In this document: positions 8,767-16,330 of the stretch, piece by piece
Position numbering within the stretch: position 1 is the first letter of the stretch
Layout of the letters: each line of letters opens with the position of its first letter
Assembly (NCBI RefSeq): GCF_900110735.1
Contig: NZ_FOET01000001.1
Coordinates: forward strand, 124,001-188,000
Direction: 5' to 3'
DNA from: Streptomyces radiopugnans
GTDB lineage: Bacteria; Actinomycetota; Actinomycetes; Streptomycetales; Streptomycetaceae
DNA: 64,000 nucleotides
The notes under the pieces: model-generated
Database searches by the model: none
The model's input: the letters and a program-made list of their open reading frames with translations, nothing else
What the model was told of the DNA's origin: nothing
Program-made: the position numbers and the translations under genes

Positions 8767-10284
8767 TCAGGCCGGCCGGGCGCCCTCGACCGGCTCGGTC
8801 CGCCCCGTCCGCCCGGCCGGTCCCGTCCGCACTCTCCGCTCGGCCAGGCGGTCCAGGAAGTCCGCGACGGCCGGGACGCCCCGGTGGTGGCGCAGCCGCC
8901 GGGCGGTGCCGTCGAGCATCCCGCTGACGCGGGAGGAGCGCACCTGCCCGAGCAGGTCCAGCACCCGGCCCGCGGACCCGGCGGCCTCCTCCACCTCGCC
9001 TCCGCCGGCGAGGTCGTCCGCCAGTTCGGCGGTGAACAGGGCGGTGTTGCGGGCGAAGTGCGTGTCCTGGAGGGCCACCGCACGGCGTGCGCGGCGTGCC
9101 GCGCGTCCCCAGTCGCCCAGCGCGGCCCAGCACTGCGCCTCCAGCCCGTTCAGTTCGGCCTCGCCGTAGAAGGTCATCCACTCCGGGTCGGCGTCGCAGG
9201 CGCCGCGTTCGAACATCGTCCGCGCCCGGCCGATCGACTCCTCGCAGGCCGTGCGGTCGGCGAGGAGGGCCCAGCCGCCCGCCTCGCGCGCCGCCAGCAG
9301 CGACAGCAGCCGCGCCGAGCCCAGGTGGCGGGCGATGTGCTGCCCGGCCTGCGCGGCCCGTACCGCCTCCCGGGGGCGCCCGGCGTCGCGGGCGAGGAAG
9401 GAGGTGTTGCAGAAGGCGTGCGCCTCCAGGGCGGGGTCCCCGGCCACCCGGGCGATGGCCAGGGCCTCGGCGTAGTGCGGGCGGGCCTCGGAGAGACGGC
9501 CCGAGTCATGGGCCAGCCAGCCCACGGAGAGGGCCAGTTCACCGGTCCCGGAGTGCAGCCGGTCGGTGGTCGGCTGCCGCCGGGCGCCCGCGTCCAGCAG
9601 GTCGTACGCGGCCCGCAGCGCGCCGCCGGCCCGGCGGTAGAGGCCGTCGGCGCCGTACCGGTCGTCGAACAGCCGGATGTCGCGCACCGTCTCCTCGACG
9701 GCCGCGGCCTCGGCCCCGCCGGGCCGGCCGCTCCGGGCGGCGGCCGGGACCGAGACGGCGGCCGGGTGCGCCAGGGACTCCGGGGACTCCAGGCACACCG
9801 CCGCCACGGCGGCCGGGCCGCCGGTCATGAACGCGCGACGCAGCACGTCGCTCTCCTCGTCGGTCGGGCGATCGTCCGGGCTGTGGACCGGATCGCGGGT
9901 CGGGCAGGGCGGCTCCGAGCGGGTGGAGCCGGGGCGCATACGGGCGTCTTCGGGCGTGCCGGCGGCGTCGTACGCCCCCCGTCCGCGCGCGGTGCGCCCG
10001 CGAACCGCCTGACGGGGCTCGAAGCCCAGGTCGGTGAGCGAGTACCCCGGGTACATGTGCAGGAACACGCGCTCGTAGGCGTAGTTGGGGCAGCGGATCT
10101 CCCCGGCCTCCACCCGCCCGACGTACCGGGCGTCGCAGGAGACGTTCTCGCCTATCTCCCGGGCCGCCCGGCGGACGGCCGCCGCGAACTCCCCGGGCGA
10201 GAGCCGCCCGCGCAACCGCCGGAAGGCCAGATTGGGCTGGCGGCCCGGACCCGCCGGCGCTGAGGGTGACGGTGACGACGCCAT
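8767..10284 (-). CDS. NsdA-type TPR regulator
   Basis: 505 residues from ATG at 10284. The N-terminal part (REIGENVSCDARYVGRVEAG, then EIRCPNYAYERVFLHM) matches the Streptomyces NsdA/NsdB group, intracellular proteins known to affect sporulation and antibiotic production. It resembles a short helix-turn-helix followed, after a low-complexity linker (about residues 100-150), by helical repeats of TPR type (LSEARPHYAEALAIARVAGDP; REAVRAAQAGQHIARHLGSA; WGRAARRARRAVALQDTHFA). The start is uncertain: an in-frame ATG at 10365 has AAAGGA upstream, but codons between the two are atypical (AAA ACA TCT CGT), so this stretch is more likely promoter. The divergent small gene at 10470 may be its partner. 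Confidence 0.7.
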   Translation of the reverse strand: MASSPSPSAPAGPGRQPNLAFRRLRGRLSPGEFAAAVRRAAREIGENVSCDARYVGRVEAGEIRCPNYAYERVFLHMYPGYSLTDLGFEPRQAVRGRTARGRGAYDAAGTPEDARMRPGSTRSEPPCPTRDPVHSPDDRPTDEESDVLRRAFMTGGPAAVAAVCLESPESLAHPAAVSVPAAARSGRPGGAEAAAVEETVRDIRLFDDRYGADGLYRRAGGALRAAYDLLDAGARRQPTTDRLHSGTGELALSVGWLAHDSGRLSEARPHYAEALAIARVAGDPALEAHAFCNTSFLARDAGRPREAVRAAQAGQHIARHLGSARLLSLLAAREAGGWALLADRTACEESIGRARTMFERGACDADPEWMTFYGEAELNGLEAQCWAALGDWGRAARRARRAVALQDTHFARNTALFTAELADDLAGGGEVEEAAGSAGRVLDLLGQVRSSRVSGMLDGTARRLRHHRGVPAVADFLDRLAERRVRTGPAGRTGRTEPVEGARPA

Positions 10285-10402
10285 GGCCGGGACCGTATCG
10301 GCTGCCTCACGGAAGATACGAGATGTTTTGCCGACAAACGGGATATCCAACACGTGATCTGCCATGAACTGCCATCCTTTGCGGCGGCATTGCGCCGTAG
10401 CG

Positions 10403-10408
10403 GTTGAC
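10403..10408 (+). promoter_or_regulatory. TTGACA -35-like element upstream of the small partner gene
   Basis: A perfect TTGACA lies 62 bases before the GTG at 10470. TAGCGA at 10431-10436 could be the -10 but the spacing of 22 is too long, so the promoter is only partly supported. Confidence 0.35.
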
Positions 10409-10469
10409 AGACCGGTTCGTTGAGCCTCGTGTAGCGAACGTGGAGGACGACCCAGGAGGAGGTTCCCCC

Positions 10470-10865
10470 GTGCTGGACACCGGCTGCGAGACCGGCGGCG
10501 GCCCGCCGTCCGCCGGAGTGCCGGACGCGCCCTGCGAACTGGTGACCGTGCCCGCGCGGCACGGCCTGGAGGCCGTCGACATCCTGCGCCTGCGCGAGAG
10601 CGTGGGCCCGGTGCTGCACGACGGCGCGGGCGGCACCCTCGGCTTCCTGGTGCCGCCCGGCACCGCGGAGGGCTGGGACCTGCCGGGCAGCGTCTGCGCC
10701 CCGGCCCACCGCCGCTCCGGCCGCCCCGCCGACCTGCCGCCGGCCGGCACCGGATGGCTGGTGCCCCCGGAGAGCGCGCAGACGGGCACCACCGAGCCCG
10801 CGCGGCTGCGCGCCGCGCTGAGCGAGGCGGCCCGCACGATCGCCGCCGCAGAGGGCGGCGCCTGA
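10470..10865 (+). CDS. Small conserved protein divergent from NsdA-type regulator
   Basis: 131 residues; GTG at 10470 has an excellent AGGAGGAGG seven bases upstream, which decides the start. Recognisable segments are CELVTVPARHGLEAVDILRL, VGPVLHDGAGGTLGFLVPPG, TAEGWDLPG and a helical C-terminus ARLRAALSEAARTIAAAE. I recall similar small proteins in many Streptomyces, often beside helix-turn-helix/TPR regulators, but know no biochemical function. It has no signal or membrane segment. The divergent arrangement with the TPR regulator suggests a regulatory pair (inference). Confidence 0.75.
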   Translation: MLDTGCETGGGPPSAGVPDAPCELVTVPARHGLEAVDILRLRESVGPVLHDGAGGTLGFLVPPGTAEGWDLPGSVCAPAHRRSGRPADLPPAGTGWLVPPESAQTGTTEPARLRAALSEAARTIAAAEGGA

Positions 10866-10922
10866 GGGAGCGGGCGCGGTCCCACGGGGCGCGGGTGGGC
10901 CGCACGGGTGATACTGGACCGT

Positions 10923-11801
10923 GTGGCGAGGAACGGGCGGCGGCGCGAGGGCGGCAGGCGGACCAGGGAGCCGGTGAGCGAGCCGGTCGACGGCGGACTG
11001 GCCCAGCTCCTGCCGGACCCGGACCGGCCGCGCGCCTGGACGCTGCTGCTCGACGGCGCACCGCAGTCCCATGTGGACCTCGACGACCCGGCGTACCTGG
11101 AGTTCGAGTACCAGCGCAGGATCGGCCATCTGATCGACCTGGCCGCGCCGCCCGGGCAGCCGCTGCGGGCGGTGCACCTCGGCGGCGGCGGGCTCACCCT
11201 CGCCCGCTACACCGCCGCCACCCGGCCGCGCTCCACCCAGCAGGTCTTCGAGGCGGACGCCGCGCTGACCGCCCTGGTCCGCCGCGAGCTGCCGCTGGAG
11301 GGCGCCTGGCGGATAAGGGTGCGCGGCGGCGACGCCCGCGCCGGGCTCGCCAGGCTCCCCGAGGGCGGGGCCGACCTGATCGTCGCGGACGTCTTCGGCG
11401 GTGCCCGCACCCCCGCCCACCTGACCAGCGGCGAGTTCCTCGCCGAGGTCCGCCGTGTGCTGCGCCCCGGCGGACTCTACGCCGCCAACCTCGCCGACGG
11501 GCCGCCGCTGGCCCACCTGCGCGCGCAGGTCGCCACCGCCGCCGCGGTCTTCCCCGAACTGTGCCTGATCGCCGACCCCGCCGTACTGCGCGGGCGGCGC
11601 TTCGGCAACGCCGTCCTGGCCGCCTCCGACCGGGCGCTGCCCGTCGCGGAGCTCACCCGGCGCGCGGCGGGCGACCCGCACCCGGGCCGGGTCGAACACG
11701 GCCGTGCGCTGGCCGACTTCACCGGAGGCGCCGCCCCCGTCACGGACGCCACCGCCACCCCCTCCCCGCGGCCGCCCGCGCGGGTCTTCCACCGACGCTG
11801 A
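10923..11801 (+). CDS. Spermidine synthase-like SAM-fold protein
   Basis: About 292 residues. The class I SAM fold is clear: AVHLGGGGLTLARYTAAT (glycine loop), QQVFEADAAL (acidic residue after strand 2), IRVRGGDARAGLARL, and DLIVADVFGG where spermidine synthases have their catalytic Asp region, then LTSGEFLAEVRRVLRPGGLYAANLAD. Actinobacterial members of this family are usually annotated as fused spermidine synthase, but most lack evidence of polyamine activity. Start choice is uncertain: GTG 10923 follows a TGATACT -10-like element at spacing suitable for a leaderless mRNA, while GTG 10974 has AGGGAG upstream. A 13-bp minisatellite begins right at the stop codon. Confidence 0.8.
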   Translation: MARNGRRREGGRRTREPVSEPVDGGLAQLLPDPDRPRAWTLLLDGAPQSHVDLDDPAYLEFEYQRRIGHLIDLAAPPGQPLRAVHLGGGGLTLARYTAATRPRSTQQVFEADAALTALVRRELPLEGAWRIRVRGGDARAGLARLPEGGADLIVADVFGGARTPAHLTSGEFLAEVRRVLRPGGLYAANLADGPPLAHLRAQVATAAAVFPELCLIADPAVLRGRRFGNAVLAASDRALPVAELTRRAAGDPHPGRVEHGRALADFTGGAAPVTDATATPSPRPPARVFHRR

Positions 11802-11913
11802 AACCCGGCCCCCGAACCCGGCCCCCGAACCCGGCCCCCGAACCCGGCCCCCGAACCCGGCCCCCGGATCCGGCCCCCGGATCCGGCCCCCGGATCCGGC
11901 CCCCGGATCCGGC
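11801..11913. repeat. 13-bp minisatellite of two repeat types
   Basis: Five units of GAACCCGGCCCCC (the first starting with A and overlapping the stop codon) are followed by four of GGATCCGGCCCCC, the last truncated. The two types differ at two positions, so the array expanded in two blocks. It lies between the spermidine synthase-like gene and the flavoprotein gene and is not in a supported reading frame. Confidence 0.9.
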
Positions 11914-11989
11914 ACGGAACCCGCGCCCGGATCCGGCCCCGCGCGGCGAACCCCCGCGCCACACGGGGCTCCGGTGCTGGAATGTCCCC

Positions 11990-12913
11990 ATGACCACCAC
12001 ACCGACCCGCACCGGCGACACCGACCTGGTCGTCATCGGCGGAGGCCCGGCGGGCTGCGCCGCCGCCCGGACGGCCGCGGGCGTGGGGATGCGCTCGGTG
12101 CTGGTCGAACCGGACGCCCTGTGCCGCACCCTGGCCCGCATCCCGGCGCTGGACAACGTCCTGGGCGGTTTCACGAGCGGCCCGGAGCTGGCCGGCGCCG
12201 TCACGGCGGACCTGGAGCGGACCGGGCCGTGCCGCCTCGAACTCGGCCGCCGTGTCACCCGGATCAGCGCCGGCGACGACCGGGTGACCGTCACCCTGGA
12301 CTCCGGCGGCCGTCTGACGGCCCCGTACGCGGTCCTGGCCACCGGAGTCGGGCCGCTCCGGCCCGCGGACGCGCCCTGGATCACCGCCCCGGCCGGCCTC
12401 GCCCCGCCCCCGCTGTGGGAGGTGGAACCCGGGCGGGCCGAGGGCCGCACCCTGCTCGTCCTCGGCGGCGACCGCCCGCTGGGCACCTTCCTGCGCGCCC
12501 ACCCGGACACCGGCACCCGTCTGCTGGTGGCCCACCCGCCGGGCGACGACTACAAGGTGGAGGAGATCCGCGACGACCCCCGCGTCACACTCCTGCCCGT
12601 CGGGCACCTGGTCCTGCGGACCGCCGGGGAGGCGGCGGTCACGGCCGGGACGACCGGCCGCGACGGCGGGCGGGCCGTGGTCCGCGCGGACGCGGTCGTC
12701 GCCAACATCGGCAGCGCCCCCGCCGCCCCGGCCGGCGACCTCGTCCGCGACGCGGCGGGCTACTGCCCGCCGGAGCGCCAGCACCCCCGCGTCCTGGTCG
12801 CGGGCGATGTGCGATCGGCCCGCTTCCAGCGGATCATGACGGCCATGGGCTCGGGCGCCGAGGCCGCCCTGCGCGCCTACTACGCCGGCCGGAATCCGCC
12901 CGCGGGGACCTGA
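11990..12913 (+). CDS. FAD-dependent reductase of thioredoxin-reductase fold without CxxC
   Basis: 307 residues, ATG at 11990, probably leaderless (no Shine-Dalgarno). The FAD-binding VVIGGGPAGCAAARTA is at 14-29 and the C-terminal FAD motif LVAGDVRSARFQRIMTAMGSG is near the end, so the thioredoxin-reductase fold is plain. The redox-active CxxC is absent, and the NADPH Rossmann motif is reduced to LLVLGGDRPLGTFL. Proteins with this layout act as ferredoxin/flavodoxin-type reductases or as oxidases rather than thioredoxin reductases. No partner thioredoxin gene is adjacent. The weak NADPH site makes the electron donor uncertain. Confidence 0.8.
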   Translation: MTTTPTRTGDTDLVVIGGGPAGCAAARTAAGVGMRSVLVEPDALCRTLARIPALDNVLGGFTSGPELAGAVTADLERTGPCRLELGRRVTRISAGDDRVTVTLDSGGRLTAPYAVLATGVGPLRPADAPWITAPAGLAPPPLWEVEPGRAEGRTLLVLGGDRPLGTFLRAHPDTGTRLLVAHPPGDDYKVEEIRDDPRVTLLPVGHLVLRTAGEAAVTAGTTGRDGGRAVVRADAVVANIGSAPAAPAGDLVRDAAGYCPPERQHPRVLVAGDVRSARFQRIMTAMGSGAEAALRAYYAGRNPPAGT

Positions 12914-12967
12914 TGCGGCCCGGGCGGCACGCCGTGCGGAGTCCCGCCGCCCCGGCCCCCCGGGCGG

Positions 12968-13510
12968 TCAGCCCCCGTGCTCGTCGACCGTCACCTGCGG
13001 CCGGGAGCCGTGCCAGACGCAGAAGACCGACGACGACTCCTCGCCCCGGCTGAAGGTGACCCGTATCCACCCGCTCTCCTGCCAGACCCGCATCTCCCAG
13101 CCGGGATTGGGGGTGGCGGAGACCAGGCCCGCCGAGTCCCGGCCCAGGTCGAAGGCGACCCGGCCCCCGCGCACCTCGCGGCTCTCCACGTTCCCGGACC
13201 CGCCGCCGGCGCGCGTGGCGCCCCCGCCCGGCCCGGCGTCCCGGCGGACCCCGCCGGAGCCGCGCGAGACGGAGGGCCTGGACGCCCCGGGGGAGCGGGC
13301 GGTCGAGGAGGGCCTGGGCCGCCGGGTGGAGGCGGTCTCCGGCTCGGGGCGCGAGGCGGACGGCGCCGGTGTGCCCGAGGTGATCGGCAGCGCCCGCGGC
13401 AGGTCGTACGCGGTGCCCGACACCACGGTGTGCACGCCGAACCAGGACAGGGTCACCGCCGACCCGGTGGCCAGCACCCACGCGCCCGCGTGAACCAGTC
13501 CTCGTCGCAT
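12968..13510 (-). CDS. Exported Streptomyces protein, disordered linker plus small domain
   Basis: 180 residues from ATG at 13510, which is preceded by TAGGGT at leaderless spacing. MRRGLVHAGAWVLATGSAVTL forms a signal peptide or anchor. Residues about 45-110 are Pro/Ser/Arg/Gly-rich and probably disordered. The C-terminal 70 residues (GGRVAFDLGRDSAGLVSATP; WQESGWIRVTFSRGEESSSV) look like a compact beta domain with a single Cys. It diverges from the response regulator gene, so it may be a target of that two-component system (inference). I do not recognise the family. Confidence 0.7.
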   Translation of the reverse strand: MRRGLVHAGAWVLATGSAVTLSWFGVHTVVSGTAYDLPRALPITSGTPAPSASRPEPETASTRRPRPSSTARSPGASRPSVSRGSGGVRRDAGPGGGATRAGGGSGNVESREVRGGRVAFDLGRDSAGLVSATPNPGWEMRVWQESGWIRVTFSRGEESSSVFCVWHGSRPQVTVDEHGG

Positions 13511-13606
13511 CCCGCGCACCCTAGCCGCTTTCGCCGCGCGCTCGCGGCCGTGCCGCTCCGTCCGGTGCCTCCTTGACGTGTCCGCGTATGCCGTAACGTG
13601 CCGCCC

Positions 13607-14314
13607 ATGGCACGTGTACTCGTCGTCGAGGACGACCAGTTCGTACGCTCCGCCCTGATCAGGCACCTGACGGAGGCCTCCCACACCGTGCGCAGCGTCG
13701 GGACGGCCCTGGAGGCGCTGCGGGAGGTCGCGCACTTCGGGTTCGACGTGGTGATACTCGACCTCGGGCTGCCCGACCTCGACGGGGCCGAGGCGCTGAA
13801 GATGCTGCGCGGGATCACCCAGGTGCCCGTGATCATCGCCACCGCGCGGGACGACGAGGCGGAGATCGTCCGGCTGCTCAACGACGGTGCCGACGACTAC
13901 CTGGTCAAACCGTTCTCCGTGGAGCACCTGTCCGCCCGGATGGCCGCCGTGCTGCGCCGCGCCGGCACGGGCGCCGCGGCGGGTGCGGAGGCGGACCGGG
14001 CGATACGGGCCGGGGGACTGGTCATCGACCCGCTGCGGCGGCAGGCCGAACTCGACGGACGCCCGCTGGACCTGACCCGCCGGGAGTTCGACCTGCTGGC
14101 CTTCCTCGCGCAGCGCCCCGGGGTCGTCGTACCGCGCAGGGAGCTGCTGGCGGAGGTCTGGCAGCAGAGCTACGGCGACGACCAGACCATCGACGTCCAT
14201 CTCTCCTGGCTCCGCAGGAAGTTGGGCGAGACCGCGGCCAACCCCCGCTATCTGCACACACTGCGAGGTGTGGGCGTCAAACTGGAGCCCCCGCGGGAGT
14301 CCTCGCGGGGGTGA
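13607..14314 (+). CDS. OmpR-type response regulator
   Basis: 235 residues. The receiver domain has acidic pair E8-D9-D10, phospho-acceptor D52 (VILDLGLPD), the Thr switch in IIATARDD and Lys in DDYLVKPF. The C-terminal winged helix has RREFDLLAFLAQRPGVVVPR and HLSWLRRKLGE. ATG at 13607 is chosen over a GTG three codons earlier; no Shine-Dalgarno is present, suggesting a leaderless transcript. It is followed by a histidine kinase gene after 91 bases that contain a 16-bp direct repeat. It would bind DNA after phosphorylation; targets may be the flanking exported proteins. Confidence 0.93.
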   Translation: MARVLVVEDDQFVRSALIRHLTEASHTVRSVGTALEALREVAHFGFDVVILDLGLPDLDGAEALKMLRGITQVPVIIATARDDEAEIVRLLNDGADDYLVKPFSVEHLSARMAAVLRRAGTGAAAGAEADRAIRAGGLVIDPLRRQAELDGRPLDLTRREFDLLAFLAQRPGVVVPRRELLAEVWQQSYGDDQTIDVHLSWLRRKLGETAANPRYLHTLRGVGVKLEPPRESSRG

Positions 14315-14366
14315 GCCCGGCCGGGGCCGCGGGGCCGTGGAGCCGCGGGGTCGTGGAGCCGCGGGG
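14289..14366 (+). repeat. Hairpin and short direct repeats between regulator and kinase genes
   Basis: CCCCGCG (14289-14295) and CGCGGGG (14304-14310) can pair at the end of the regulator gene. CGTGGAGCCGCGGGG then occurs twice, at 14336-14350 and 14352-14366. The structure could reduce kinase expression relative to the regulator. Confidence 0.5.
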
Positions 14367-14405
14367 GAACGGGGCGGTCGCGGGAGAGGAGAGGGGGAGG
14401 GGCCC

Positions 14406-15824
14406 ATGAGACGGGCGCTGGTCAAGGTGTGCATCGCCGTGACCGCGATGGTCGTGGTGGCCTTCGCCGTGCCTCTGGCCCTGGTGGTCAAGGAGATGGC
14501 CCGCGACCGGGCCTTCACCGGCGCCGAGCGGCTGGCCGCCTCCGTCACCCACCTGCTCGCCGCCACCGGGGGCGACCGGGGCCCGCTCCAGCGCGGGCTG
14601 GCCAGCATGCCGGCGCAGGCCGCCGGGCGGATCGCCGTGTACGCGCCCCCGGGCCGGGAGGACGGGAGCGCCGATATCGGTGAACGCCGGGTGGACGAGG
14701 GGAGGTTGCGGTCCATCGCCCCGCTGGAGGGGGCCACCGTCGTGCCCGTCGAGGGCGGCTTCGTGCTGCTCCAGCCGGTCGTCACCGAACGGTCGGCCGT
14801 CGTCGAGGTGTTCGTGCCCGAGGACGAGGTCACGGGCGGTGTCGCCACCGCCTGGCTCGTCCTGGCCGGTACCGGCCTCGCGCTCGTCGTGGCGTCCGTC
14901 GTCATCGCCGACCGGCTCGGCACCCGCATGGTGGGCGCCGCCGAGCGGCTGGCCGGGGCCGCCAGGGAGCTGGGCACGGGGCGGCTGGCGGTGCGGGTCC
15001 CGGTGGAGGGGCCCGCCGAACTGCGCCTGGCCGCGGCGGCGTTCAACTCCATGGCGGACCAGGTCGCCCAGTTGCTCGCCAACGAGAGGGAGCTGGCCGC
15101 CGACCTCTCCCACCGGCTGCGCACCCCCCTGACCGTGCTCCGCCTCAACACCGCCTCGCTCGGCGACGGCGACGCCGCCGAGCAGACGCGCGCGGCCGTC
15201 GCGCAGCTGGAGCGGGAGGTGGACCACATCATCCGCACAGCGCGCGAGCAGCGGACCCAGCCGTCGGACGCGCCGGGCGGCGGCGCCTTCTGCGACGCCT
15301 CCGAGGTGATCCGGGAGCGGATGGACTTCTGGTCCGCGCTCGCCGAGGACGAGGGCCGCGAGGCGGAGCTGGCCGGGGTCGGGGAGCCGGTGCGCGTCCC
15401 CGTGGCCCGCGCCGACCTCGCCGCCGCCCTCGACGCGCTGCTCGGCAACGTCTTCCGCCACACCCCGGAGGGCACCGCCTTCGCCGTGGACGTCCACCGC
15501 GCGGCCGCCGGCGACTCGGTGATCGTGCTGGTCTCCGACGCGGGGCCCGGCATCGACGACCCGGACGCGGCGCTGCGGCGCGGCCACGGCGACGGCGGTC
15601 CCGGTTCGACGGGCCTGGGCCTGGACATCGTGCGGCGGGTGGCGGAGTCCACCGGCGGCGACGTGCGGATCGGACGATCGGTGCTCGGCGGGACGGAGGT
15701 AAGGTTCCTGCTGTCCTCGGACGGGGGGCACGCCCACGGAGTGAGCCGCCGGCGCGGACACAGGGTGCGACGGGGCGTGCGCCGAAGGTGGCGGTTCCTC
15801 AGCCGTTCCGTAGACCGGCCTTAA
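14406..15824 (+). CDS. Sensor histidine kinase
   Basis: 472 residues, ATG at 14406 with GGGGGAGGGG upstream. Order: an N-terminal membrane helix (about 8-28), an extracytoplasmic sensor of about 110 residues, a second helix (TAWLVLAGTGLALVVASVVI), a HAMP segment, the phosphoacceptor box ADLSHRLRTPLTVLRLN (His in SHRLRTP), then N box LLGNVFRHTPEG, G1 VSDAGPGIDD and G2 STGLGLDIVRRVAES. All catalytic boxes are present. The C-terminus carries an arginine-rich extension after the ATPase domain. It is co-oriented with and surely pairs with the response regulator upstream. The signal sensed is unknown. Confidence 0.93.
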   Translation: MRRALVKVCIAVTAMVVVAFAVPLALVVKEMARDRAFTGAERLAASVTHLLAATGGDRGPLQRGLASMPAQAAGRIAVYAPPGREDGSADIGERRVDEGRLRSIAPLEGATVVPVEGGFVLLQPVVTERSAVVEVFVPEDEVTGGVATAWLVLAGTGLALVVASVVIADRLGTRMVGAAERLAGAARELGTGRLAVRVPVEGPAELRLAAAAFNSMADQVAQLLANERELAADLSHRLRTPLTVLRLNTASLGDGDAAEQTRAAVAQLEREVDHIIRTAREQRTQPSDAPGGGAFCDASEVIRERMDFWSALAEDEGREAELAGVGEPVRVPVARADLAAALDALLGNVFRHTPEGTAFAVDVHRAAAGDSVIVLVSDAGPGIDDPDAALRRGHGDGGPGSTGLGLDIVRRVAESTGGDVRIGRSVLGGTEVRFLLSSDGGHAHGVSRRRGHRVRRGVRRRWRFLSRSVDRP

Positions 15825-15838
15825 GGGAGCCATAAGTT

Positions 15839-15855
15839 CCCGGACACCTGTCCGG
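15839..15855. promoter_or_regulatory. Palindrome upstream of the small exported peptide gene
   Basis: CCGGACA-CC-TGTCCGG at 15840-15855 has two 7-base arms, with flanking TTCC and GAA extending the symmetry imperfectly. It sits 15 bases after the kinase stop and about 30 bases upstream of a TAGCGT -10-like element (15885-15890), so it could be an operator for the peptide gene or a short terminator. Confidence 0.5.
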
Positions 15856-15931
15856 AACGGGCGTTTCGCCGGAATCGCTCCCGCTAGCGTGCTCCCTGTC
15901 CACGTTCCCCACGGATCGAGGCAGGAGCGCA

Positions 15932-16144
15932 ATGAGGAGCATCGCCGCACAGTGGCGCCGCCCGGGCGGGCGGCGGCAGCCGATCGCCGACGCGGCCGTG
16001 GCGGCGATCGTGGCGGCCGGCGGGCTGGTCCTGGCCGGTACGGCGACGGCGGAGCCGGGTCCCACACCGTCCGCCGCTGCGACCGCGCACCCTTCCGCCA
16101 CGGCGGAGGGGGCGCGGCAGGGCGCCGCGCCGTCTCCTCGCTGA
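15932..16144 (+). CDS. Small exported peptide downstream of the kinase
   Basis: 70 residues, ATG at 15932 with AGGAG five bases upstream. An arginine-rich start (QWRRPGGRRQP) leads to one hydrophobic segment (AAVAAIVAAGGLVLAGTATA) with an Ala-x-Ala cleavage site, leaving about 28 mature residues rich in Ala, Pro, Ser and Thr. There is no recognised family. A TAGCGT -10-like element and a palindrome lie upstream. It may be a target or accessory of the two-component system just upstream, or a remnant of a longer exported protein. Confidence 0.5.
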   Translation: MRSIAAQWRRPGGRRQPIADAAVAAIVAAGGLVLAGTATAEPGPTPSAAATAHPSATAEGARQGAAPSPR

Positions 16145-16220
16145 CTCCCGGCCCGGTCCCCACCGGCCTTCACCGGCGGGCGGGGCCCCGGCCCGCATGA
16201 ACCAGCCACCCCCCACGACA

Positions 16221-16265
16221 GGCGGGGCGCAGCGGTCTCCACCCCCACACCCGCTGCGCCCCGCC
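16221..16265. terminator. Bidirectional terminator
   Basis: A perfect 15-bp stem (16221-16235 with 16251-16265) encloses a 15-base loop. It separates the rightward peptide gene from the leftward bglC and can serve both. Confidence 0.85.
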
Positions 16266-16330
16266 CGGTCCCCTCGGACCGGTCTGCCCCGGTCAGGCCC
16301 TCCGGTCAGACCGCCCGGCCACCGGGTGCC

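Noticed and set aside
5088..9083. Very long reverse open frame of 1331 codons
   Set aside because: Only its last 511 codons belong to a real gene; the rest is an antisense or shifted frame over the nuclease and phosphatase genes with arginine/proline-rich composition.
11801..11985. Repeat-encoded Pro/Arg-rich peptide in the minisatellite
   Set aside because: The 13-base period shifts frame each unit, and no start codon with ribosome-binding site leads into it.
12968..15652. Reverse open frame of 894 codons
   Set aside because: Only the last 180 codons are the exported protein; the rest lies antisense to the two-component genes.
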